Positions 43,903 to 54,035 of a stretch of 64,000 nucleotides of DNA are shown piece by piece. Position numbers and translations under genes: made by a program. Source of the stretch: an uncultured Fibrobacter sp. (lineage in GTDB: Bacteria; Fibrobacterota; Fibrobacteria; Fibrobacterales; Fibrobacteraceae); contig NZ_CAMVDO010000003.1 in the NCBI RefSeq assembly GCF_947166265.1, positions 154,849-218,848 on the forward strand, written 5' to 3'. A model generated the notes under the pieces. That model had not been told where the DNA came from and did not search any database. It worked only from the letters and a program-made list of their open reading frames with translations. The stretch's first letter is position 1. Each line of letters starts with the position of its first letter.

Positions 43903-45666
43903 ATGGCATACGTAGCAATGGCCCGCAAGTGGCGTCCGCAGTCTTTTGCCGACATGGTCGGCCAGGAACATATCGCAAAAACCCTCCAGAACGCAATCGA
44001 AGGAGGACGACTTCATCACGCATTCCTATTTACCGGAACCCGTGGCGTCGGCAAGACTACCAGTGCCAGAATCCTCGCCCGCACCTTGAACTGCACCGGC
44101 GGCGACCCGCTGCACCCGTGCGGACAGTGCGAAAGCTGCAAGGACATTGCCGGCGGTTCCCCGATGGACGTCTTTGAAATAGACGCGGCCTCCAATACCG
44201 GCGTCGACAACATCCGCGACGTGATCGAGCGCGTACAGTATCCGCCCGTTATCGGCAAATACAAAGTCTTTATTATCGACGAAGTCCACATGCTCACGAC
44301 AGGCGCTTTCAATGCGCTCCTGAAAACGCTCGAAGAACCGCCCGAACATGTCATCTTCATTTTTGCGACGACCGAAGTCAACAAGGTCCCGCAAACTATT
44401 CTTAGCCGCGTACAGCGTTTCGACTTCAAGCGGCTCACCGTAGAACAGATCCGCAGCCGTCTCCGTTACATTTGCGAACAGGAAGGAATTAACGCGACCG
44501 ACGAAGCGCTCGACATTTTCGCCGAAAAAGCCGACGGTTCAATGCGCGACGGCCTCACCTATTTCGACCAGGCGTACGCCTTTACCGGCAACGAAATGAG
44601 CGCCGACGCCGTCCGTAGCGTCCTCGGCATTCCGCCCGTGGAACTTTTCTTCACGCTGATTTCTGCCATCGAAGGGCACGACCTCAAGGGTTGCTTCAAG
44701 ATGGTGGACGACGCTTGCAGACGCGGTATCGAATTCACGCCGCTCCTCGACGGATTCGGAAAATTCCTGAGGAACCTGCTTTACGCCCGCCTCGACGCAT
44801 TTACACCCGACGCCCTGAACATTTCCGAAGAAATGTTCACCAAGTACAAGAGCATCGTCCCCGAAATCAAGAACGGAGACATTCTCCGCATCAGCAAGAT
44901 GCTGATTGACCTGCAGGCGACGCTACGCTACAGTACCAATCCGCGCCTGCTTGTAGAAACGACTTTTGCCCGCATGGCATGGCTCGACAGGCTGACAGAC
45001 CTTAGACGCGCCCTTGCAGCGATCAACGATCCTAAAAGCGCCTCCGAAGAGGCGTTAAAAAAAAAAGTAGCTGATGTCCAAAACATGCTCGACGCCGAGG
45101 AAGAAGCCAAGGCGTTGCAGCAGCGTGAAGAAAACCCCTTCGCCGCCCTCCAGCAGGGCATTTCAAGCGGATACAACGGAGACTCCTACAGCCGTTACGA
45201 AATTTCGGCCGCCTGGGGCTCAATCAAGACACGCATCGCCGACGCCGGTGATTTCGCATTCTCGGTCGCCCTAAACGACACGGTTCTTGAAACCGGCGAC
45301 CCCAAGGAAACGCCCTTCCCCATCGCGCTCACCTATCTCGGAGACAACGCGGGCGATGCCTGGGGCGTCAAGCAGATGGAAGACCACCCCGAATACATGG
45401 AGCGCATCAAGCAAATGCTCGAAGACGCCCTCCAGACTCCGGTGAACCTCAGCCTCAAGAGTCGAGCATTCAACGAGTCGGAACTTAGAATCCGCAAGCA
45501 GGCGCAGATGTCGCCCTACGAACTCGACCTCGAAAAAGACCCCGGACTTGCCAAGCTGAAAGAAATGTTCCTTGCCGAACTTATTTACAGCCACAAGAGC
45601 AACCGCCCCGTAGCACCGCAGCAAAGCGAATCCTGCTGCGATACCGATAGCGAAGACAACAACTAG
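43903..45666 (+). CDS. dnaX: DNA polymerase III subunit gamma/tau
   Basis: Clamp-loader ATPase. I start at ATG 43903 (MAYVAMARKWRPQSFADMVGQ), the usual N-terminus for the family, rather than the TTG at 43867. Visible motifs: Walker A GTRGVGKTTSAR, zinc-binding Cys cluster (NCTGG ... CGQCESC), Walker B DEVHML, sensor SRVQRFDFKRL. After the AAA+ domains (to about residue 370) comes a linker and a C-terminal domain suited to polymerase contact. At 587 residues it is tau-sized. The lysine-rich run AAAAAAAAAG at 45057-45067 within the coding sequence is a possible slippage site for making gamma. It is convergent with the phosphatase gene, whose stop codon starts at the very next base (45667). Confidence 0.94.
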   Translation: MAYVAMARKWRPQSFADMVGQEHIAKTLQNAIEGGRLHHAFLFTGTRGVGKTTSARILARTLNCTGGDPLHPCGQCESCKDIAGGSPMDVFEIDAASNTGVDNIRDVIERVQYPPVIGKYKVFIIDEVHMLTTGAFNALLKTLEEPPEHVIFIFATTEVNKVPQTILSRVQRFDFKRLTVEQIRSRLRYICEQEGINATDEALDIFAEKADGSMRDGLTYFDQAYAFTGNEMSADAVRSVLGIPPVELFFTLISAIEGHDLKGCFKMVDDACRRGIEFTPLLDGFGKFLRNLLYARLDAFTPDALNISEEMFTKYKSIVPEIKNGDILRISKMLIDLQATLRYSTNPRLLVETTFARMAWLDRLTDLRRALAAINDPKSASEEALKKKVADVQNMLDAEEEAKALQQREENPFAALQQGISSGYNGDSYSRYEISAAWGSIKTRIADAGDFAFSVALNDTVLETGDPKETPFPIALTYLGDNAGDAWGVKQMEDHPEYMERIKQMLEDALQTPVNLSLKSRAFNESELRIRKQAQMSPYELDLEKDPGLAKLKEMFLAELIYSHKSNRPVAPQQSESCCDTDSEDNN

Positions 45667-47427
45667 CTAAGCCTGTTGCACATCCTTCATCTTGAAGGCA
45701 AGCATCGTAATGTCGTCGAACTGAGGCGCGTTCCCGGCGTGGTTCCTTACCGCCATGCGCACCTTTCTGCACAACAGTCGAACGGAATCGTCCTTCGCCT
45801 CGTTTAGCACATTCTGCAAGCGTTCCAGGCCGAATTCCTCGTTCTTTTCGTTGATCGCTTCGGGAACACCGTCGGTATAGTTGAAAATCGTATCGCCGGG
45901 CTGCAGCTGGACTTCAAAGTCCTGGTACTTATAACCGGGCATTCCCGCAAGGACAAATCCGCTCTTGACCTTTGCCATTTCGAACTTGCCGTCCTTATGC
46001 TTGATGAACGGCTTTTCGTGTCCGGCATTCGCATAGACCAGGTGGCCCGTCCTAATGTTCAGCACCCCGCAAATACACGTGACAAACATGTCGTGCACAT
46101 TACGTTCTGCCAGTTCATCATTCGCCTGGTTCAAGGCCTCGGCAGGCGAAAGCCCATGCTGCAGGTTGTGCTTCAGTACAATTTTCGAAACCATCATGAA
46201 AAGGGCCGCAGGAACCCCCTTCCCCGAAACGTCTGCAATCAGAAGCGCAACATGATCGTCGTCAATAAAGAAATTATCGTAAAAGTCGCCACCAACTTCA
46301 AGCGCCGGACGCATTGCGGCATAATTGTCAAAGCCCTCGATTTCTAGCGGCCTAGAAAGGGATGCCCGCTGGATGGTCGTCGCAATGGCAAGCTCCGTAT
46401 GAATTTTCTGTTGCTTTGCGGTGGCCACTGTCAGTTCCTTCACGTAATCTTCGAGTTCCGTCGCCATATCCTGATACGAGCGCGCCAACTTTCCAATTTC
46501 AGACGTAAAGTAGACATACCTGTGACACTTATTTAAAATGTTATGAATGCGTATATCGATATCCGTATTCTGGCCGAAGGACTTCGCGATTTCGCTCATG
46601 CTCTCGATAGGCCGCGTCACTGTCCGTTCCATATAGTAGAGGAACCCGAGCGAAACCCAGATGCCGATATTGAGCAGTGCGCCAATGAAAAAGTAAACGT
46701 AACTCCAGAGGTAAAGATTGTTCTCGCCGTACTTGAGGGCGATACTCGGGTAGCTCGCAGCTCCTAGAGCGACAGAGATAATGATACTCGTCGCCAAAAA
46801 GAACAGAATGAATTTTTCGTTGAGCGAGAAAGAAAAGACGAATTTTGCAGGTGAGCCTTGATCCCTTGTAGGCAAGTTTTGCTCCTTGCGCATACGTCGT
46901 TGGCTAATCAGGGACGCACAGATAAGGTACGGGAAACCAATCACCACCATGGTGATGAACTGGTTGAAGAAAATGTTTGCCGAAAGCATCGAGAAATACT
47001 GCTCGTCGAACTTGAGCTTGATGACACTCACGACCATGAACGCCGTTGCCAGGGAATCCAAGATGACAATCAGCATGTATTGCACATTCTTGTAGATTTT
47101 ATCCAGCTTGAACTTATTCTCATCATTTTTACGAAGCCGGTTCCAAATGACGGCGGGCACGTAGCCATAAATAATCTGGATGAAAAATCCCGGAACAAAG
47201 ATAATGGCGTCATACCCCGAAATAATGTCGGCGACAAGATTTGCGATGGCACACCCCAAGACGCCCCAGAATCCAAACGAGATGCCGAACAGGAGCGGAA
47301 GGGCGGCAACGATTCGCACCTCCGTCGTATCCGAAATCCGGAAAAGATCCCGACAAGGTAACCCGAGGACAAAGAAAATCAAGCCACAAATAACGGCAAC
47401 AAGTATGTACTTATAAATATTCTTCAT
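45667..47427 (-). CDS. SpoIIE/RsbU-type PP2C phosphatase, membrane-bound with HAMP
   Basis: A 586-residue sensor protein. The N-terminal 270 residues contain several hydrophobic segments (two regions, about 5-190 and 215-270). The first region, with FWGVLGCAIANLVADIISGYD and IYGYVPAVIW, resembles a transporter-like or ECF S-component-type sensory domain, which is inference. A HAMP segment follows (TVTRPIESMSEIAKSF), then a coiled-coil, then the PP2C-like phosphatase domain from about residue 365 (GGDFYDNFFIDDDHVALLIADVSGKGVPAALFMM, FNYTDGVPEAINEKNEEFG, FDDITMLAFK), with the metal-binding Asp residues. Members usually act on anti-anti-sigma proteins; none lies next to it. AAGGAG precedes the ATG. 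Confidence 0.87.
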   Translation of the reverse strand: MKNIYKYILVAVICGLIFFVLGLPCRDLFRISDTTEVRIVAALPLLFGISFGFWGVLGCAIANLVADIISGYDAIIFVPGFFIQIIYGYVPAVIWNRLRKNDENKFKLDKIYKNVQYMLIVILDSLATAFMVVSVIKLKFDEQYFSMLSANIFFNQFITMVVIGFPYLICASLISQRRMRKEQNLPTRDQGSPAKFVFSFSLNEKFILFFLATSIIISVALGAASYPSIALKYGENNLYLWSYVYFFIGALLNIGIWVSLGFLYYMERTVTRPIESMSEIAKSFGQNTDIDIRIHNILNKCHRYVYFTSEIGKLARSYQDMATELEDYVKELTVATAKQQKIHTELAIATTIQRASLSRPLEIEGFDNYAAMRPALEVGGDFYDNFFIDDDHVALLIADVSGKGVPAALFMMVSKIVLKHNLQHGLSPAEALNQANDELAERNVHDMFVTCICGVLNIRTGHLVYANAGHEKPFIKHKDGKFEMAKVKSGFVLAGMPGYKYQDFEVQLQPGDTIFNYTDGVPEAINEKNEEFGLERLQNVLNEAKDDSVRLLCRKVRMAVRNHAGNAPQFDDITMLAFKMKDVQQA

Positions 47428-47562
47428 AAGACTCCTTCTTAGCCATCAATATAAACAATTTTTTACTTCGCCGCTACAAATTTTTCTTTTTTTATTGTGG
47501 AAAGCCCGCTTGAAAATCACCGACGAACAAGTTCCTTGAAAGGATACGGGACCGCAGATGAC

Positions 47563-47591
47563 AAAAACGGCGAGCTTTGCTCGCCGTTTTT
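47563..47591 (-). terminator. Intrinsic terminator of guaB
   Basis: AAAACGGCGAGC, loop AAA/TTT, GCTCGCCGTTTT: a perfect 11-bp stem ending in T-runs on both strands; on the minus strand it follows guaB by 20 bases. Confidence 0.85.
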
Positions 47592-47611
47592 AATTTCCTT
47601 GTAGAGAAGGA

Positions 47612-49159
<1,548 letters not shown>

Positions 49160-49206
49160 TTAGTAGAAAGCCATGGCCGATTCAACCAGGAAAAAGCCGC
49201 CAAGTG

Positions 49207-49809
49207 CTACCGATCCTTGATGCAACGGACCGAAAAAGCGAATTCCTTGTTCATCGCAAACTGCTCCGCCTTCAGCTGGGGGTGAAGCGCCATAGTAAAG
49301 GCGAACTTTTCCTGGAGCGATATCGTGGTTCCCCTAAAGCGGGCATAACCACCGTCGTCATAATACTTTCCATTGCTCGCCCTATACCCCGCAGGAACCG
49401 CATTAAAGCCAAAGTCGTCGGTACCATTGCAATCCTTGCCACGCCTTTTCTGCCATCCGGTCTTGGACTTCAACTTTGTACCGGCGGAATCCGGGCCACC
49501 CGCAGCAGAGATCAAATCATTAAAATCGTCGTATGTCGGCAAGCGCCAACCTGCAGGACAGGCCTTTCTAGCCGCATCCAGAGTGTAAAGACGCCCCTGC
49601 GCCGTACAAAAAATGGGATTGTCCCTGAAACAATAGCTTTCTTCCGTTTCGTAATCCAGGTTTTCGGCCATCCACACCTGACTTCCGATTTTGACCGTTT
49701 TGTAGACCCGGCCATCGCGCGGATCTTTCAAGTCAGAGTCACATGCGACCAACGCGCACACCAAAAGCGCGCCAAAAGCTACGGAAACAATCTTTCGAAT
49801 CGAAATCAT
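49207..49809 (-). CDS. Small FISUMP (TIGR02145) lipoprotein
   Basis: A 200-residue lipoprotein. Start at 49809 (MISIRKIVSVAFG): GAGGGTGA precedes it and a lipobox (CALVAC) follows at residue 21; the longer frame from 50019 has no signal peptide at its front and overlaps the divergent xer gene. After a short tether the whole mature protein is a single TIGR02145 domain: RVYKTVKIGSQVWMAENLDYE, CPAGWRLPTYDDFNDL, TDDFGFNAVPAGYR and VRCIKDR at the end. It shows the minimal form of the domain that is the C-terminal unit of the four large operon members at 35-43.5 kb. It is divergent from the Xer recombinase. Confidence 0.87.
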   Translation of the reverse strand: MISIRKIVSVAFGALLVCALVACDSDLKDPRDGRVYKTVKIGSQVWMAENLDYETEESYCFRDNPIFCTAQGRLYTLDAARKACPAGWRLPTYDDFNDLISAAGGPDSAGTKLKSKTGWQKRRGKDCNGTDDFGFNAVPAGYRASNGKYYDDGGYARFRGTTISLQEKFAFTMALHPQLKAEQFAMNKEFAFSVRCIKDR

Positions 49810-49942
49810 TTCACCCTCTCCATATCGGACAACATAAAGAATACATTTTTTAAAGGACTTGCCAAGCACATTTTTGCAAATAAACGCCCAAAGAGCCCCT
49901 TTTTGCCGAATAAAGCCCCTCAGGAATACTACATTGCAGCCC

Positions 49943-50860
49943 ATGAGCCTGAATTTCAACCGAATGGATGCATACCTCGCCTTCTTGGGCGTAGAGCGGA
50001 ACCTATCGCCAGCGACCATCCAAAGCTACCAAGAAGACCTACGGCATTTCGTAGGCTGGCTCGACGATTGCGGAATCGACCTCAAGGAACTCACCCCCGA
50101 AAAATTGGATGAATTCCTGACCCTCACCGCAAGCCAGGCGGAATACTCCCCCACGTCGGTGGCAAGGCACTTTTCGAGCTTACGCGGATTCTTAAAGTAT
50201 ATGCAGAGTCAGGGCGAATACGACTACAGCACCGAATCGATGCTTGAACGCCCCAAGCTAGGGCACTACCTGCCCCAGTACCTGACCCGAGAAGAAATCG
50301 ACAGCGTTTTCGAAAGCGCCGCAAACGGAAAGAACCCACTGCGTGACACCGCCCTTTTCGAACTGATGTACAGCGCCGGGCTCCGCATTTCGGAAACACT
50401 CGGCATCAAGCTTTCGCAACTGGACTTCGAGAATGAATGGCTGACGCCGATCGGCAAGGGGAACAAGCAACGCCTGATTCCGCTCGGCAGCAAGGCGAAA
50501 GATAATCTTAAGGCATGGATTGAACTTGGGCGCCCCCTCACCCATCCAACTACAGACAACGTTATTCTCAACGCACGCGGAAAACCCATGAGCCGCATGG
50601 GAGCCTGGAAAATTGTACAACTGCACACGATGCATTTAAGCAAGCAGGTTTCACCACACACCTTCCGCCACAGTTTCGCCACGCATTGCCTAGAAGCGGG
50701 GATGGACTTGCGCGTTCTACAGGAACTGCTTGGGCATGCCGATATCGGCACCACGCAAATCTACACGCATATCGACAAGGAATTCATCAAGCAGGAACAC
50801 CGACAATTCCATCCGAGAGAAATAAGCGACCGCACGGGTTCGGGAGACCGCACGGGCTAA
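49943..50860 (+). CDS. xerD: Tyrosine recombinase of the XerC/XerD type
   Basis: Site-specific recombinase that resolves chromosome dimers at dif, or a relative. I start at ATG 49943 (MSLNFNRMDAYLAFLG), since the frame from 49859 adds residues unlike the family. The N-terminal SAM-like core-binding domain (about 1-95) is followed by the catalytic domain with all six residues visible: Arg in LRISE, Lys in GKGNKQRL, His/Arg in HTFRHSF, His in LGHADI and the nucleophile Tyr in TQIYTHI. XerC and XerD cannot be told apart here, so the symbol is provisional. It ends with a short repeat (DRTGSGDRTG) from ACCGCACGGG repeats. No dif site is obvious nearby. Confidence 0.88.
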   Translation: MSLNFNRMDAYLAFLGVERNLSPATIQSYQEDLRHFVGWLDDCGIDLKELTPEKLDEFLTLTASQAEYSPTSVARHFSSLRGFLKYMQSQGEYDYSTESMLERPKLGHYLPQYLTREEIDSVFESAANGKNPLRDTALFELMYSAGLRISETLGIKLSQLDFENEWLTPIGKGNKQRLIPLGSKAKDNLKAWIELGRPLTHPTTDNVILNARGKPMSRMGAWKIVQLHTMHLSKQVSPHTFRHSFATHCLEAGMDLRVLQELLGHADIGTTQIYTHIDKEFIKQEHRQFHPREISDRTGSGDRTG

Positions 50861-50900
50861 CATCAAAAAAAAATACGATTGGCCCGTGCTCTCGCAGACA

Positions 50901-50927
50901 CCCCTGTTTAAGAACAGGGGCTTTCTG
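50901..50927 (+). terminator. Intrinsic terminator after the xer gene
   Basis: CCCCTGTT, loop TAAG, AACAGGGG, then CTTTCT: an 8-bp stem 40 bases downstream of the stop. Confidence 0.75.
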
Positions 50928-50970
50928 CTCACAGAACGACCGCACGAACTCACATCAAATAAGGACATAC

Positions 50971-50984
50971 TTTTCTATATTTAC
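50971..50984 (+). promoter_or_regulatory. Promoter-like motif abutting dnaG
   Basis: TTTTCTATATTTAC ends 4 bases before the GTG start at 50989; no ribosome binding site. Confidence 0.5.
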
Positions 50985-50988
50985 TCTC

Positions 50989-53184
50989 GTGGCGTTCTAC
51001 TCTAACGAAATCATTCAGCAGCTCAAGGCCCACGCGGATATCGCGACGGTCATCGAGAACTTTGTCCCGCTGAAACGTTCGGGGAATGGCCGCTTCCTGG
51101 GGGTATGCCCTTTCCACGACGACCGCAGCCCCTCGATGAACGTGAACCCGACGCTCGGCATTTACAAGTGCTTTGCCTGCGGTGCGGGTGGAGACGTTTT
51201 CAAGTTCGTCCAAGAACACGAAAAGATGGATTTCAAGGGGGCAATCGAGTGGGTTGCAAACTTCACCGGTTTTGCCCTCCCCCAGCTCGGCGCTCCGGAA
51301 AGCAACGAAAGAATCGAAGAACGCGCCAAAATCCGTAGGCTGAACGAACTCGCCTGCGAATGGTTCGAGCAGGAACTCACCCGCTCCCCCAAGGCGCTCG
51401 AATACCTTTCGAGTCGCCATATTACCGACGAAACTCGCAAACGGTTCCACATCGGCTACGCCCCCGATGGCCGCGAAGGCTTTATCGGCTATGCGGTCAA
51501 AAACGGTTTTTCGCCGCTGGACTGCGTGAAGGCGGGGCTTGCCGTCCAAAAAGAAAACGGCGGCATCTCGGATAAGTTCAGGGACCGTCTGATGATCGCC
51601 ATTCAGAACATGTCGGGCATCATCGTCGCGTTTGGCGGCCGAGACCTCTCCGGAAAAAGCCACGCCAAATACATGAACAGCCCCGAAACAGAACTCTACC
51701 TCAAAAGAGACATTCTTTTCGGGCTGTACCATAGCAAACAAAGTATCGCCAAAGAACGCGAAGTAGTTATTGTCGAAGGTTACTTTGACATGATTAGCCT
51801 TTTTCAGGGCGGAGTCACCAACGTGGTTGCCGCCTCGGGAACGGCCCTCACCGATTTACACGCGGGCATTCTCGCCCGCTACGCCGAAAAGGCATATCTT
51901 GTATTTGACGGAGACAAGGCGGGCAGAGAAGCCACCTTCAAGAGTTTGCAAATCGTGCTCCCCAAGGGAATTGCCCCCCGAGTATTCGCCCTTTCGCGTC
52001 CGGACGGCACCAAGATTGACCCAGACAACTTTGTAAACGAGTTTGGCGCCGACGCCTTCAAGGAGGCACTCAAAGGTTCTGAGGACTGGCTTTCGTACCT
52101 GATGCGGATTCGAGACATGGAAAGTCCCGAAGAACGCGCGAGACTCGTGAACTTTGCAAAGGCACTCGTCAAGAGCATTCCCGACCACGAGCTACGCAAC
52201 CAGTACGTGAAACTGATCTCGGAACGGTTCAACACAGACCGCTCCTTGGCACAAGTGAAGGCCTTGAAACCGCAAAAAAGTTTTGAGGAGCGTCGCCCCG
52301 CCCAAGGCACACCAAGCGCAAACGGAGAAAACGTCGAAGTCATTCCGCAACTGGAACAGGCGGCAACACTCGACTGGGCAAGCATTCCGCCGATGGAAAT
52401 CCGCTTTGCAAACCTGGTGCTCCGCAACCCGACCCTTATGGAACGTGCGCTGGAATATTTCGACATGGACTGGGCCGCAAGCGGAATCCAGATGTTCGAA
52501 TCTCCGGTAGTCGAAGAATTCGTGAACTCCGCCATCGCGCTTTACGCCGAAACGGGAGCAGTTTCGCCACAGTTACTATACGACAACGTTTCGCCCACGC
52601 TTCGCATTTTCCTGGAAGGCCTCTCCGATGAAAAATGGAAAACGCCCCAGGAGATTATCGAGTTTTACCAGACGCTCACGGTATTTTCGACCAAACTCTG
52701 CGACAGGCAAAAGCACCAGATTCCGCTAACGAGTAACGAGGCGGTAGAAGTACGTATGCAGATGTCCAAGTTCACGCAGGGCATGCAAAAGTTGAACTCC
52801 TTGTTCAACGCCGAAAAGATTTCGATTGACGCCTTTGCCGATCAAGTGGTACGCAGCAAGGCTCAACTGATCCATTTCCAATCCGTGATTCAGGGCGCCC
52901 CGATGACTGCAGCGCCAACCGTGATTACACCGGCATCCGTTCAGGCAGCGCCTGCACCGGTTCAAGCGGCGCCTGCACCGCAGAATCCGCAGCCGAGTGC
53001 CCCTGCATTTGCAGAAAATGTGCCGCAGCCCCCTGCAGAATTTGCGCCTGAAAATTATTCCGAAGAACAAATGCCTAATGACGAACCGCCCGAGGGTTTT
53101 GAGCCCCCGCCGCCCGAAGACGACGAAGAATACTCTTACGGCGGTGACGACAACATGAGCAACGACTTTGACGACTTCGGGTAA
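50989..53184 (+). CDS. dnaG: DNA primase with a proline-rich acidic tail
   Basis: Makes RNA primers at the replication fork. The natural start is GTG 50989 (read as MAFYSNEIIQQLKAH): it matches the family N-terminus, whereas the longer frame from 50686 runs through the xer gene. Domains: CHC2 zinc finger (CPFHDDRSPS ... YKCFACGAGG), catalytic core with TOPRIM motifs (VIVEGYFDMISL, VFDGDKAGREA), and a helicase-binding-like helical region near 580-650. The last 90 residues are different: a Pro/Ala-rich stretch with a direct repeat (VQAAPAPVQAAPAP), then Glu/Pro-rich and acidic segments ending in SNDFDDFG, recalling the acidic tip of SSB. Total 731 residues. Confidence 0.93.
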   Translation: MAFYSNEIIQQLKAHADIATVIENFVPLKRSGNGRFLGVCPFHDDRSPSMNVNPTLGIYKCFACGAGGDVFKFVQEHEKMDFKGAIEWVANFTGFALPQLGAPESNERIEERAKIRRLNELACEWFEQELTRSPKALEYLSSRHITDETRKRFHIGYAPDGREGFIGYAVKNGFSPLDCVKAGLAVQKENGGISDKFRDRLMIAIQNMSGIIVAFGGRDLSGKSHAKYMNSPETELYLKRDILFGLYHSKQSIAKEREVVIVEGYFDMISLFQGGVTNVVAASGTALTDLHAGILARYAEKAYLVFDGDKAGREATFKSLQIVLPKGIAPRVFALSRPDGTKIDPDNFVNEFGADAFKEALKGSEDWLSYLMRIRDMESPEERARLVNFAKALVKSIPDHELRNQYVKLISERFNTDRSLAQVKALKPQKSFEERRPAQGTPSANGENVEVIPQLEQAATLDWASIPPMEIRFANLVLRNPTLMERALEYFDMDWAASGIQMFESPVVEEFVNSAIALYAETGAVSPQLLYDNVSPTLRIFLEGLSDEKWKTPQEIIEFYQTLTVFSTKLCDRQKHQIPLTSNEAVEVRMQMSKFTQGMQKLNSLFNAEKISIDAFADQVVRSKAQLIHFQSVIQGAPMTAAPTVITPASVQAAPAPVQAAPAPQNPQPSAPAFAENVPQPPAEFAPENYSEEQMPNDEPPEGFEPPPPEDDEEYSYGGDDNMSNDFDDFG

Positions 53185-53231
53185 TCTGTTCATCTGATTA
53201 TAGAAAGAATTGATAAGACACTGGCCGCAAG

Positions 53232-53246
53232 TTTTTCTAAATTTGT
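53232..53246 (+). promoter_or_regulatory. Promoter-like motif of sufCD
   Basis: TTTTTCTAAATTTGT, about 43 bases before sufC; a ribosome binding site (GGAGG) lies next to the ATG. Confidence 0.45.
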
Positions 53247-53288
53247 GCCGTAAAAAATGATTCTAGCGCAAAAAGCGCCGGAGGTAAT

Positions 53289-54035
53289 ATGCTGTCCATC
53301 AAGAACCTGAAAGCAAGTATCGAAGACGGAACCCAGATTTTGAAGGGTATCAACCTGGAAGTCAAACCGGGCGAAGTTCACGCAATCATGGGCCCGAACG
53401 GGTCTGGCAAGAGTACGCTTTCAAAGGTCATCGCAGGCCACCCCGCCTATACCGTGAACGATGGTTCCGTGACTCTCGACGGCAAGGACCTGCTCTCGAT
53501 GGAAATCTGCGACCGTGCGAATTCGGGACTTTTCATCAGCACGCAATACCCCACCGAAATTCCGGGCGTGAACAACGTGGAATTCTTGCAGATGGCGCTC
53601 AATTCCAAGCGCGCCTACCTGGGGCTTGAACCGCTCTCCGATGCCGACTTCAAGAAGCTCTGCGAAGAAAAGATGGCCATGCTCGAAATGGACGACCGTT
53701 ACCGCGACCGCGGCGTGAACGACGGCTTTAGCGGCGGCGAAAAGAAGCGTAACGAAATTTTGCAGATGGCTATTTTGGATCCGAAGGTATCGTTCCTCGA
53801 CGAAACAGACTCGGGTTTGGACATTGATGCGCTGCGCATTGTGGCTCACGGCATCAACCAGATTATGTCGCCCGAAAAGGCGGTGATTCTGGTGACGCAC
53901 TACCAGAGACTTCTGGATTACATCAAGCCGACTTACGTGCATGTGCTCCGCCACGGCAAGATTATTCTCTCGGGCGGCCCTGAACTTGCGCTCAAGCTCG
54001 AAGAACAAGGCTACGACTGGATCGAGGAAAACTAA
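53289..54035 (+). CDS. sufC: Fe-S cluster assembly ATPase SufC
   Basis: ABC-type ATPase of the SUF scaffold that partners with SufB and SufD. Walker A is GPNGSGKST, the signature motif FSGGEKKRNEI, and Walker B VSFLDETDSGLD, all characteristic of SufC (in which the residue after the LSGGQ-type motif is Lys/Glu-rich). GGAGG precedes the ATG by 5 bases. Its stop overlaps the sufD start (TAATG). At 248 residues the length is standard. sufB, sufS and sufE are not in this window; upstream is dnaG, so this is a partial suf operon. Confidence 0.95.
   Translation: MLSIKNLKASIEDGTQILKGINLEVKPGEVHAIMGPNGSGKSTLSKVIAGHPAYTVNDGSVTLDGKDLLSMEICDRANSGLFISTQYPTEIPGVNNVEFLQMALNSKRAYLGLEPLSDADFKKLCEEKMAMLEMDDRYRDRGVNDGFSGGEKKRNEILQMAILDPKVSFLDETDSGLDIDALRIVAHGINQIMSPEKAVILVTHYQRLLDYIKPTYVHVLRHGKIILSGGPELALKLEEQGYDWIEEN

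Noticed and set aside
50686..50988. N-terminal extension of dnaG through the xer gene
   Set aside because: The extra 101 codons overlap xer and match no primase; a promoter-like motif and the family N-terminus place the start at GTG 50989.
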